This document shows, in pieces, positions 1 to 6,116 of a stretch of 6,116 nucleotides of DNA. Made by a program: the position numbers and the translations under genes. The stretch is from positions 1 through 6,116 of the forward strand of contig JAHFQD010000126.1 in NCBI GenBank assembly GCA_023266455.1, read 5' to 3'. How positions within the stretch are numbered: position 1 is the stretch's first letter; each line of letters begins with the position of its first letter. The stretch is from Candidatus Muproteobacteria bacterium. GTDB lineage: Bacteria; Pseudomonadota; Gammaproteobacteria; Acidiferrobacterales; Sulfurifustaceae. The notes below the pieces were generated by a model. That model was not told the origin of the DNA. It saw nothing but the letters and a program-made list of their open reading frames with translations, and ran no database searches.

Positions 1-978
1 CCGCCGCTCGAAAAAGATCAGATCGTCGATTTGACGCTACTGCGCAAAGAACAACACTTCACCGAGCCGCCGCCGCGCTATTCGGAAGCGAGTTTGGTCA
101 AGGCCTTGGAAGAGCACGGCATCGGACGTCCGTCGACGTATGCCTCCATTATCTCTACGCTCGAAAGTCGCGAGTATGTGATTCTCGACAAACGCCGGTT
201 TATTCCGACCGACGTCGGTCGCGTGGTGAATAAATTCTTGTCGGAACATTTCCAGCGTTACGTCGATTACGACTTCACTGCGCGTATGGAAGACGATCTC
301 GACGCGATCTCGCGCGGCGAAAAAACCTGGAAGCCGGTGCTGAAAGAATTTTGGGATGCGTTCAAGACCCAAGTGAAAGAGAAGGAATCGGTCGAACGCC
401 CCGGCGTCGAGATGCTGCAAGAGAATTGCCCGAAGTGCAGCAAACAATTGGCCAAGCGTCTCGGTCGCAACGGCTACTTCATCGGTTGTACGGGTTATCC
501 GGATTGCGACTACACACGCAACGCCGACGAAGACGCGAGTGCCCCGACCGGTCCGCAGATTGTCGAAGGGCGACTGTGTCCCAAGTGCAATTCGAATTTG
601 GTGATCAAGCGTGGGCGCTACGGCAAGTTCATCGGTTGCTCGAACTATCCGAATTGCAAACACATGGAGCCGCTCGAGAAACCGCGTGACACGGGCGTGC
701 AATGTCCCGAATGCAAACAGAGCACGTTGTTGCAGCGCAAGTCGCGTTACGGCAAGATTTTTTATTCCTGCGCGCGCTATCCCGATTGCAAATACGCTTG
801 TTGGAATCCGCCGATCGCCGAGCCGTGCCCTAAGTGCAACTGGCCGATTTTGAGCATTAAAACCACCAAGCGGCGTGGCACGGAAAAAGTTTGTCCGCAA
901 AAAGAATGCGGATTCGCCGAGCCCTACGATGGCGAGATTCCCGGTGCGCAGCCACAAGTGGCAGAACAAGGCGGCTGA
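1..978 (+). CDS. topA: DNA topoisomerase I (type IA), C-terminal part, 5' truncated by window edge
   Basis: The frame is open from base 1 and ends with TGA at 976-978, giving the last 325 residues; the N-terminus and catalytic tyrosine lie upstream of the window. TopA relaxes negatively supercoiled DNA by cutting one strand and passing the other. The first ~110 residues are the end of the catalytic core and contain the conserved EPPPRYSEASLVKALEEHG and IGRPSTYASIISTLE stretches. Four C4 zinc fingers follow, starting near bases 427, 577, 703 and 826. Fingers 1-3 have the form CPxC...C...YP(D/N)C; the fourth is a variant, CPKC...CPQKEC. These fingers bind single-stranded DNA in the family. The protein stops soon after finger 4 and lacks the long zinc-poor tail I recall for E. 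coli TopA, so this is the shorter TopA type. mltA starts 7 bases downstream with no terminator visible, so readthrough is likely. The identification is firm. Confidence 0.97.
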   Translation, partial: PPLEKDQIVDLTLLRKEQHFTEPPPRYSEASLVKALEEHGIGRPSTYASIISTLESREYVILDKRRFIPTDVGRVVNKFLSEHFQRYVDYDFTARMEDDLDAISRGEKTWKPVLKEFWDAFKTQVKEKESVERPGVEMLQENCPKCSKQLAKRLGRNGYFIGCTGYPDCDYTRNADEDASAPTGPQIVEGRLCPKCNSNLVIKRGRYGKFIGCSNYPNCKHMEPLEKPRDTGVQCPECKQSTLLQRKSRYGKIFYSCARYPDCKYACWNPPIAEPCPKCNWPILSIKTTKRRGTEKVCPQKECGFAEPYDGEIPGAQPQVAEQGG

Positions 979-985
979 CGGCGTG

Positions 986-2116
986 ATGCGCAATATCGGG
1001 CGCGCGGCGGTTCTCGCCGCCGCCATGTTTCTCGGATCGTGTGTACACGTACCGCCTCCCGGTGTCGGCGAGGCGGTGCCGTGGTATCGATTAACCGGTT
1101 GGCAAGACGAACATCCCGCACAGGCCTGGCCGGCGCTGCAGCAAAGTTGCAAAGCCTTAGCGACGCGCGAGCCGGTTTGGAAAATTATCTGCGCCGACGC
1201 CGCGTCGATAATCGATCCTGACGACGCCGTCGCACGCGCTTTCTTCGAGAGTCATTTCACACCGCACGTTCTTTACGGCGACGAGGGTGCTACCGACGGG
1301 TTGGTGACGGGTTATTACGAACCGTTGTTGCGTGGCAGCCGCTTTCGCACCGAGCGTTTTCGTTATCCAATTTACGCCCGTCCGGATGATCTACTGACGA
1401 TCGATCTTGGCGAGGTTTATCCCGAACTCAAAGGTAAACGATTGCGCGGCCGCGTCGATGGCAAACGCGTAGTGCCGTATTACTCGCGCACGCAAATCGA
1501 AAACGGTAAGCGTATGCCGTCACAGCCGCTCGCTTGGGTCGATGATCCGATCGCATTGTTTTTTCTGCACGTGCAAGGATCGGGACGCGTTGAGTTGCCG
1601 GACGGGAAAATCGTTTATTTGGGATACGTGGATCAGAACGGTCATCCCTATCGCTCGGTTGGTCGACGGTTGGTCGACGAGGGCGTGATGAAACTCGAAG
1701 ACGTTTCGATGCAAAGCATGCGCGCCTGGTTCGCGGCGAATCCGGACAAAGCCAACGCCATGCTCAATACCAATCCGAGTTATATCTTTTTCGAAGAGCG
1801 CGAATCCGGCATCGCCGGCCCCTTGGGTGCATTGAAAGTGCCGCTGATCGCGGAGCGCGCGATCGCGGTGGATCCGAGTTTCGTGACACTCGGGCTGCCG
1901 GTGTGGTTGGAAACGACCTTGCCGGACGAAGCCGCGACCCCCTACCGACGTTTGGTTTTCGCGCAGGACACGGGCGGCGCTATAAAAGGACCGGTGCGCG
2001 CCGATATGTTTTTTGGCTTCGGTGATCGCGCGGAAGAGCTCGCCGGCCGCATGAAACAACGCGGCCGCCTGTACGTGTTGCTGCCGAACGCGGACCTTAA
2101 CGCGGTAGCGCGTTGA
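986..2116 (+). CDS. mltA: Membrane-bound lytic murein transglycosylase A (lipoprotein)
   Basis: A 376-residue protein, close to the usual MltA length. It cleaves the MurNAc-GlcNAc bond of peptidoglycan, forming 1,6-anhydromuropeptides. The N-terminus is a lipoprotein signal: MRNIGR, a hydrophobic run, then the lipobox LGSC with lipidated Cys19. The next residue is Val rather than Asp, which favours outer-membrane sorting. Family motifs in order are GYYEP (109-113), HVQGSGR (195-201), QDTGGAIKG (327-335) and RADMFFGFG (338-346). The last two belong to the C-terminal 3D domain. By alignment from memory with E. coli MltA (catalytic Asp308, mature numbering), Asp340 is the likely catalytic acid and Asp328 the second conserved aspartate. 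Cys55 and Cys69 could pair in the periplasm. The frame stays open back to an ATG at 875 inside topA, but only the start at 986 (GTG at 983 is possible) puts the signal peptide at the N-terminus. The 3' end overlaps the convergent gene by 20 bases. Confidence 0.95.
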   Translation: MRNIGRAAVLAAAMFLGSCVHVPPPGVGEAVPWYRLTGWQDEHPAQAWPALQQSCKALATREPVWKIICADAASIIDPDDAVARAFFESHFTPHVLYGDEGATDGLVTGYYEPLLRGSRFRTERFRYPIYARPDDLLTIDLGEVYPELKGKRLRGRVDGKRVVPYYSRTQIENGKRMPSQPLAWVDDPIALFFLHVQGSGRVELPDGKIVYLGYVDQNGHPYRSVGRRLVDEGVMKLEDVSMQSMRAWFAANPDKANAMLNTNPSYIFFEERESGIAGPLGALKVPLIAERAIAVDPSFVTLGLPVWLETTLPDEAATPYRRLVFAQDTGGAIKGPVRADMFFGFGDRAEELAGRMKQRGRLYVLLPNADLNAVAR

Positions 2117-2117
2117 G
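2096..2117. repeat. Near-perfect inverted repeat spanning the convergent ends of mltA and the 2097-2963 gene
   Basis: The arms CTTAACGCG (2096-2104) and CGCGTTGAG (2109-2117) form a 9-bp stem around a GTAG loop. On the + strand RNA all positions pair, with one G-U wobble (2098/2115); on the - strand RNA that pair becomes an A-C mismatch. The mltA stop (2114-2116) and the opposing stop (2097-2099) lie at mirror positions within it. It may end or stabilise both convergent transcripts. Neither side is followed by a clear run of U, so it is not a textbook Rho-independent terminator. Only the symmetry is directly observed. Confidence 0.7.
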
Positions 2118-2963
2118 CGAGGTTTTCGCGTCGTCGCATTCGACGATGCGTTCGATCGGGTAAATCGCCAGCTGCCCTTCCGTCGCGGTGGAATCTTTTA
2201 GGAGTTGTCCGACAGCGACGGTGTTTTCCAAGGAAGATGTTGCACCCGCGTCCGGGGCATCCGGTAACTGCAACACCAGCGCATGTCCCGACGGCGCCGT
2301 GCGCGCGGCCAGCGGCGGTAGTATCGATGCTAAGCGTGCGTCGTTCGGCGCGGTGATCAGCACCACATATCCCCAAGCGTTTTTTAGATTTTCCATCGGG
2401 CGGGTGTAATACCCGGTCGTGTTAAACATTACCGCTTTGCCTGAAATGGCGGGGGCGGCCATGGCGATCGTACGCATCGACGCAAAACGCAACGCGCCCG
2501 CGGCAATGATGCCGCCGGGGTATTCGTGCAACAACGACGTCAGCAATCGATCCAGCGAGGTCGCCGCGCCAACGTTGTAATAAGCCTCCGCGAGACGTGC
2601 TGCCGGGACGTAGACAAAGGCGTTGCTCTGGAAGTAACGATTGCTGGTGAGTTCGTAATATTTCGGCGAGCGCCGATTGGTATGTCGCACGAACACGCGC
2701 CCACCGACGGCGAGCGCATCGCCCAATCCGTCCCAGCCGCCGATCGCGGCCGCGCCTAAACCGACGTTGATTCGCTCTGCATCCAGATAAACCTCGGCGA
2801 TAGCCGGCGGCACTTGCGCCGCGTAGCGCCAGCGCATATCGCCGTTGAGGCAGGTGGTGCTTGGCGACGGCGAACCAAAAAGAATAATCGCCAGTCCGCC
2901 TAGTACCACTAAAAACGCGAGCGCGATTTCATAGCGGCGGAAAAATCTTTTTAGTGAGCGCAT
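2097..2963 (-). CDS. Uncharacterised protein with one N-terminal membrane anchor, likely periplasmic
   Basis: A 288-residue protein whose family I do not recognise. It begins with a basic stretch (MRSLKRFFRR), then one hydrophobic helix (about residues 13-30). A domain of about 255 residues follows, probably facing the periplasm by the positive-inside rule. Visible features include a Gly/Ala-rich part (near VGLGAAAIGGWDGLGDAL) and an aromatic stretch (KYYELTSNRYFQSNAFVYVP). The only two cysteines are Cys38, just after the anchor, and Cys276, close to the C-terminus; a disulfide joining the two ends is possible. I chose the ATG at 2961-2963, which overlaps the end of rnd by 13 bases and suits translational coupling. 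An in-frame ATG ending at 3002 would add 13 residues but has no visible ribosome binding site. A long open frame, ordinary composition and operon-like overlap support a real gene. It is not a recognisable enzyme, and no lipobox is seen. Confidence 0.8.
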   Translation of the reverse strand: MRSLKRFFRRYEIALAFLVVLGGLAIILFGSPSPSTTCLNGDMRWRYAAQVPPAIAEVYLDAERINVGLGAAAIGGWDGLGDALAVGGRVFVRHTNRRSPKYYELTSNRYFQSNAFVYVPAARLAEAYYNVGAATSLDRLLTSLLHEYPGGIIAAGALRFASMRTIAMAAPAISGKAVMFNTTGYYTRPMENLKNAWGYVVLITAPNDARLASILPPLAARTAPSGHALVLQLPDAPDAGATSSLENTVAVGQLLKDSTATEGQLAIYPIERIVECDDAKTSLNALPR

Positions 2964-4045
2964 AGCGCCAATAATTCTTCGCCGATAAATCGTCGCCGCC
3001 ATCCGCGCAACAACGCGCAATCGGCATCGCCCCGCACTAAGCGCGTGAGTTCTCGGCGCGGTGCGATCAGCGTCGGATTAATCTGCGCCGTTTGCGCGCG
3101 CTGCTGCACCACCTGGCTTAATTTTTTGATGAGATCCATCTGCGGACCATCGAGCCGATCGTGCTTTTCCCAGTACGGTTGTTCTGGTTGTGGCCGTGCT
3201 TGCCCGAGCAATTGCAAAATCGCCTCGCCTTCGCGACGCACCATAGGTGGTTTGAGTTCGGTGATTTCCGCCAGCGTTTCCATCGAGTTCGGTGTGCGGC
3301 GCGCGATTTCCACCAGCGCGTTGTCGGGCACAACCCAACCGCGTGGCAAATCGCGCGATTGCGCTTCGTGTTCGCGCCATTCGGCGAGCGCCACCAGTGT
3401 AGTTTGCTGCGCCGGCGCTAACATCGCGCCGGCATTTAATCGGCGCCACGCTTCGGCGGGGTCCGTGCGATAAAGCGCTGGATCGGTCAGTGCCGCGCAT
3501 TCCTCCGCGAACCAGTCGGCGCGACCGACGGCTTGTAGCCGTTCGGTGAGAACGCGATAGACGTCGCGCAGATAGCGCACGTCGTCTTCGGCGTATTCCA
3601 ATTGCGCCGGTGACAGCGGTCGTCTCGACCAATCGGTGCGCGCTTCCAGTTTCAGTAACTTGTGGCCGAGCAGCGCTTCGACCAGCGGACCGTAACCGAT
3701 TTGGTTGTCGTAGCCGAGCAGCGCCGCGGCGATTTGCGTATCGAAGAGCGGTTGCGGCGGCAGTCCGCGCAGATCGGCGAGCACTTCGAAATCCTGACGC
3801 GCGGCGTGCAGCACTTTCACGGTCGTGGGTCGGTATAACGTATCGAGCAGCGGCGACAAATCCATCGGCGCTAGCGTATCGATGCAAGCGATGCAGTCGG
3901 GGGTCGCGACTTGAATTAAACATAAGCGTGCGCGGTACGTGCGTTCGCGCATGAACTCGGTGTCGAGTGCGATCCACGGCGCATGTGCGAGATGCGCACA
4001 CAACGTATGCAATTCGGCGTCGGCGGTTATTACAGGGTTCGGCAT
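2951..4045 (-). CDS. rnd: Ribonuclease D (DEDD-family 3'-5' exoribonuclease)
   Basis: A 364-residue cytoplasmic exonuclease that trims the 3' ends of tRNA precursors and other small structured RNAs. The DEDDy catalytic set is complete and, counted from the ATG at 4043-4045, falls at the numbers I recall for E. coli RNase D: Asp28 and Glu30 (ALDTEF), Asp85 (HAARQDFEVL), then Tyr151 and Asp155 (EYAEDDVRYL). This agreement fixes the start. An in-frame TTG at 4052-4054 would add three residues and is less likely, though the sequence upstream of either start has only a weak Shine-Dalgarno match (GGA). An HRDC domain, an RNA-binding helical unit, covers about residues 205-285, including the LVALAEWREHEAQSRDLPRG segment; a second HRDC-like region probably fills the C-terminus. 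It is the first gene of a leftward pair, and its stop (2951-2953) lies inside the next gene's start region. The length is normal and nothing is missing. Confidence 0.97.
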   Translation of the reverse strand: MPNPVITADAELHTLCAHLAHAPWIALDTEFMRERTYRARLCLIQVATPDCIACIDTLAPMDLSPLLDTLYRPTTVKVLHAARQDFEVLADLRGLPPQPLFDTQIAAALLGYDNQIGYGPLVEALLGHKLLKLEARTDWSRRPLSPAQLEYAEDDVRYLRDVYRVLTERLQAVGRADWFAEECAALTDPALYRTDPAEAWRRLNAGAMLAPAQQTTLVALAEWREHEAQSRDLPRGWVVPDNALVEIARRTPNSMETLAEITELKPPMVRREGEAILQLLGQARPQPEQPYWEKHDRLDGPQMDLIKKLSQVVQQRAQTAQINPTLIAPRRELTRLVRGDADCALLRGWRRRFIGEELLALCAH

Positions 4046-4181
4046 GGCGTCCAATTCTATGCGGATGTCGGAAAGACAATGGATTTTAAATACGAAACCG
4101 AGATTTTTAGTTTATAGTTGCTGAGAGATTCGAAAGCGAGCCGTGCGTTTTACATCGACGGCGATAGAAAACCAACCCGCT
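4046..4181. promoter_or_regulatory. Divergent intergenic region, probable promoters for rnd (-) and the 4182/mpl unit (+)
   Basis: This is the only gap between divergently transcribed genes and is clearly more AT-rich than the flanking genes, especially at 4080-4120. A TATAGT at 4113-4118 matches the -10 consensus at five of six positions for rightward transcription, about 65 bases before the ATG at 4182. On the other strand the overlapping TATAAA (complement of 4111-4116) could serve rnd. Neither has a convincing -35 at normal spacing, so the exact elements are uncertain. If the rightward gene used the GTG at 4143, the gap would end at 4142. Confidence 0.35.
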
Positions 4182-4673
4182 ATGTGGCCACTGACGTTAA
4201 TTAATATTTGCTTGTTGCGGGCAAACCCTCAAGACTTGCCTGTTTCCACGTCATTGACCGTCTTCGCGTTGATGGTTTATTACGCTGCGGATGTCGCCAC
4301 CGCGGCCGCGAACGTACCGTCGCTGAATGCGTTCCAAGCGGCGGCGGTCGACACCTTCTTACTGATCGCGCTCGTGCATGGGGTGCTGAATTATCGCGGA
4401 TTCCAGATTCGGGCACGCCAAACCTTAATCGCGCTCGCCGGTACCGGCGCGTTGCTATCCCTTCTGACGTTGGCCGTCGCGGCCCTGTTACCCGACGATG
4501 TGCCGTCAGCCTACCCGTGGTTGCTCTCCGTGGCATGGCTGTTCGCGGTCTATGGTTGGGTATTGCGGCATGCGTTCGGCGTGTCTTATTTATCCGGTGT
4601 CATGGCGGCAGGAACGTATTTTTTCGTTTCGCTGTTGGCAACGGCACCGTTTCTCGTAATGCCTCAAACATAA
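4182..4673 (+). CDS. Small polytopic inner-membrane protein of unknown function, upstream of mpl
   Basis: A 163-residue very hydrophobic protein with about five predicted membrane helices (roughly residues 23-43, 53-71, 81-103, 112-132 and 138-159), so it should sit in the inner membrane. It opens with MWPLTLINICLLRANPQDLP, a short amphipathic lead ending in an LLRxxPQDLP motif that looks conserved-protein-like, but I cannot assign a named family or function. I chose the ATG at 4182 because this lead then starts the protein; an in-frame GTG at 4143 would add 13 polar residues and is possible. Neither start has a strong ribosome binding site. It ends 12 bases before mpl with no terminator between, so the two are likely co-transcribed. 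Few polar residues occur within the helices, apart from Asp and His near helices 1 and 2, so an enzyme role is not evident. A link to Mpl is suggested by position only. Confidence 0.85.
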   Translation: MWPLTLINICLLRANPQDLPVSTSLTVFALMVYYAADVATAAANVPSLNAFQAAAVDTFLLIALVHGVLNYRGFQIRARQTLIALAGTGALLSLLTLAVAALLPDDVPSAYPWLLSVAWLFAVYGWVLRHAFGVSYLSGVMAAGTYFFVSLLATAPFLVMPQT

Positions 4674-4685
4674 TTCAAAGACGCT

Positions 4686-6038
4686 ATGCACATTCATATT
4701 CTCGGAATTGGCGGAACTTTCATGGCTGGCGTGGCGTTGTTGGCGCGCGATCTCGGCCACACCGTTACCGGTTCGGATCAAAAAGTTTATCCGCCGATGA
4801 GCACTCAACTTGAGGCGCAGGGCATTACGCTGTTGGAAGGCTATGAACCCTCGCATCTCGATTCCAAGCCCGACCTGGTGGTTATCGGCAATGCCTTATC
4901 GCGCGGGAATAAATTGGTGGAAGCGGTGCTTGATAGCGGCGTTTCGTACACCTCGGGGGCGCAATGGATCGCCGACAACGTATTGCGCGATCGCTGGGTG
5001 CTCGCCGTCGCCGGTACGCACGGTAAAACCACGACCTCCAGTTTGCTGGCGTGGATTCTCGATCATGCCGGCAAGCAGCCGGGGTTTATCATCGGCGGCG
5101 TGCCGGAGAATTTCGCGGTGTCCGCGCGGCTCGGTAAATCGCCGTTGTTCGTGATCGAAGCGGACGAATACGACACCGCATTTTTCGACAAGCGTTCGAA
5201 ATTTCTGCACTACCGTCCGCGTACGGCGATTCTTAATAATCTTGAATTCGACCACGCCGATATTTTTTCGGACCTCAAAGATATCCAGCGCCAGTTTCAT
5301 CATTTCGTGCGTACGATTCCTCGCCGCGGCAAATTGATCGTGAATGGACAAGACAAGGCGCTCGCTGATGTATTGGAGATGGGCTGCTGGTCGTCCGTCG
5401 ATTATTTCGCCGGTAAAAACGGCTGGACTGCACAACCCTTAAAACCCGACGGCTCGCGTTTTCGCGTGCTATTGAACGAACGCGAACAAGGCGATGTCGA
5501 CTGGCAATTGATCGGCGCCCACAGCATGCATAACGGCTTGGCCGCGATCGCCGCCGCGCATCATGCGGGCGTGGAACCGGCGAAAGCGATCGAAGCATTG
5601 GCGAGTTTCCGTTCTATTAAGCGCCGGCTGGAGGTGCGCGGTGTGGTCAACGGCGTTACGGTCTATGACGATTTCGCGCATCATCCGACCGCCATCGCCA
5701 CCACGTTGTCGGCTTTGCGCGCGCATGTCGGTAACGCGCGTATCTTGGCGGTATTGGAACTACGGTCGAACACCATGCGGATGGGTGTACATCGCGACAC
5801 GCTCGCGGGCAGTTTGGCGCTGGCGGATCAGGTGTTAATGCTGAAGCCGACCAACATCAATTGGAACGTGGAGCGTGTGACGTCGACCCTTAAAGGATAT
5901 GGCCGGGTGTTTCCGACGGTGGACGCGATTTTGGAGGCGCTAAAAGGCGACCTAAAACCGCAGGATCACGTCTTGATTATGAGCAACGGCGGCTTCGAAA
6001 ATATTCATTCTCGCCTGTTGGAACGGCTGCAGGTCTGA
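4686..6038 (+). CDS. mpl: UDP-N-acetylmuramate:L-alanyl-gamma-D-glutamyl-meso-diaminopimelate ligase
   Basis: A 450-residue cytoplasmic Mur-ligase-family enzyme. It uses ATP to join recycled murein tripeptide (L-Ala-D-Glu-meso-DAP) to UDP-MurNAc, bypassing MurC, MurD and MurE. Domain 1 (about 1-100) is a Rossmann-like UDP-binding fold starting MHIHILGIGGTFMAG. The ATP P-loop is GTHGKTTT (110-117). The Mpl-type central motifs are GGVPENF (137-143), EADEYDTAFFDKRSKF (158-173) and NNLEFDHADIF (184-194), with the SMHNGLAAIAA segment near 280-290. The C-terminal domain has YDDFAHHPTA (327-336) and ELRSNTMRMG (357-366). The EYD-AFFDKRSKF form separates Mpl from MurC. The start matches the family N-terminus exactly, although the upstream AAAG is only a weak ribosome binding site, which hints at coupling to the gene 12 bases upstream. 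The gene ends in a tandem stop, TGA-TAA. No key residue is missing. Confidence 0.98.
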   Translation: MHIHILGIGGTFMAGVALLARDLGHTVTGSDQKVYPPMSTQLEAQGITLLEGYEPSHLDSKPDLVVIGNALSRGNKLVEAVLDSGVSYTSGAQWIADNVLRDRWVLAVAGTHGKTTTSSLLAWILDHAGKQPGFIIGGVPENFAVSARLGKSPLFVIEADEYDTAFFDKRSKFLHYRPRTAILNNLEFDHADIFSDLKDIQRQFHHFVRTIPRRGKLIVNGQDKALADVLEMGCWSSVDYFAGKNGWTAQPLKPDGSRFRVLLNEREQGDVDWQLIGAHSMHNGLAAIAAAHHAGVEPAKAIEALASFRSIKRRLEVRGVVNGVTVYDDFAHHPTAIATTLSALRAHVGNARILAVLELRSNTMRMGVHRDTLAGSLALADQVLMLKPTNINWNVERVTSTLKGYGRVFPTVDAILEALKGDLKPQDHVLIMSNGGFENIHSRLLERLQV

Positions 6039-6080
6039 TAACCCCGACGTTCTGTGCTAATTTTAATTCCATACTTCGCG

Positions 6081-6085
6081 AGGAG
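6081..6085 (+). promoter_or_regulatory. Ribosome binding site AGGAG for the gene starting at 6092
   Basis: AGGAG lies six bases before the ATG at 6092-6094, the best Shine-Dalgarno match in the window. It supports a true start there. The 53 bases between mpl and this start show no clear terminator hairpin; a CATACT at 6070-6075 is too weak a -10 to call. Confidence 0.7.
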
Positions 6086-6091
6086 CTGGTA

Positions 6092-6116
6092 ATGAGGTTT
6101 ATATCCGCATTGTTGA
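6092..6116 (+). CDS. 5' end of an unidentified gene, truncated by window edge; possible signal peptide
   Basis: Only eight codons are visible (MRFISALL plus one base). A single early arginine followed by hydrophobic residues is how an exported protein's signal peptide or a membrane protein could begin, but this is too short to decide. The good ribosome binding site at 6081-6085 supports the start. The same strand and 53-base spacing leave open co-transcription with mpl. No function can be given. Confidence 0.6.

Noticed and set aside
427..912. Repeated CPxC...YPxC units in topA as a possible repeat array
   Set aside because: They are ordinary C4 zinc fingers of the TopA family, similar in protein but not tandem DNA repeats.
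875..985. Extended mltA start at ATG 875, overlapping topA by 104 bases
   Set aside because: It would bury the lipoprotein signal peptide behind 37 charged residues that are simply the fourth zinc-finger region of topA read in another frame.
37..1152. A 371-codon open frame on the - strand opposite topA and the start of mltA
   Set aside because: It is antisense to two clear genes, its sequence is low-complexity-like and matches no family, and it crosses the topA/mltA boundary. It is a shadow of high-G+C codon usage.
2117..2129. A second small hairpin (GCGA...TCGC) next to the palindrome
   Set aside because: A four-base stem with no downstream U run is expected by chance at this composition.
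3078..4079. A 333-codon frame on the - strand overlapping rnd
   Set aside because: Same strand but a different frame from rnd; very rich in Arg, Ala and Thr with no motifs, whereas the rnd frame has all catalytic residues.
4208..4813. A 201-codon + frame overlapping the membrane protein and the start of mpl
   Set aside because: Arg-rich out-of-frame translation of a well-supported membrane protein and Mpl.
4896..5435. A 179-codon - frame inside mpl
   Set aside because: Antisense to conserved Mpl motifs; no recognisable domain or ribosome binding site.
6039..6091. Possible terminator after mpl
   Set aside because: The AT-rich stretch near 6059-6068 has no GC-rich stem before it.

Overview
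This window looks like ordinary chromosomal DNA from a gammaproteobacterium with moderately high G+C. RNase D, Mpl and MltA all match my memory of the Escherichia coli proteins over their full lengths. TopA instead has a short C-terminus of simple C4 zinc fingers, unlike the E. coli tail. I cannot name the order or genus. Coding density is very high. There are no stretches over 300 bases without a gene, and I see no RNA gene, mobile element, CRISPR array or sign of recent transfer.

Layout: (1) 1-978 (+), the 3' part of topA (DNA topoisomerase I). (2) 986-2116 (+), mltA, a lipoprotein lytic transglycosylase, 7 bases after topA. (3) 2097-2963 (-), an unrecognised protein with a single N-terminal membrane anchor; it converges on mltA and overlaps its end by 20 bases. 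(4) 2951-4045 (-), rnd (RNase D), whose end overlaps the start of gene 3 by 13 bases, so the two probably form an rnd-first operon. (5) 4046-4181, an AT-rich divergent intergenic region that probably holds promoters for both sides. (6) 4182-4673 (+), a small polytopic membrane protein of unknown function. (7) 4686-6038 (+), mpl (murein tripeptide ligase), 12 bases after gene 6. (8) 6092-6116 (+), the first eight codons of another gene behind a good ribosome binding site.

How the genes relate: MltA cuts peptidoglycan and releases anhydromuropeptides; Mpl reattaches the recovered tripeptide to UDP-MurNAc. The window therefore holds enzymes from the start and the end of murein recycling, with two unassigned membrane-associated proteins next to them. 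topA and rnd are housekeeping nucleic-acid genes. I did not find a novel defence or mobile system. The most unusual sequence feature is a near-perfect palindrome at the convergent mltA/gene 3 junction. It is read in the same phase on both strands, so the two unrelated proteins end in nearly the same peptide (L-N-A-x-x-R).
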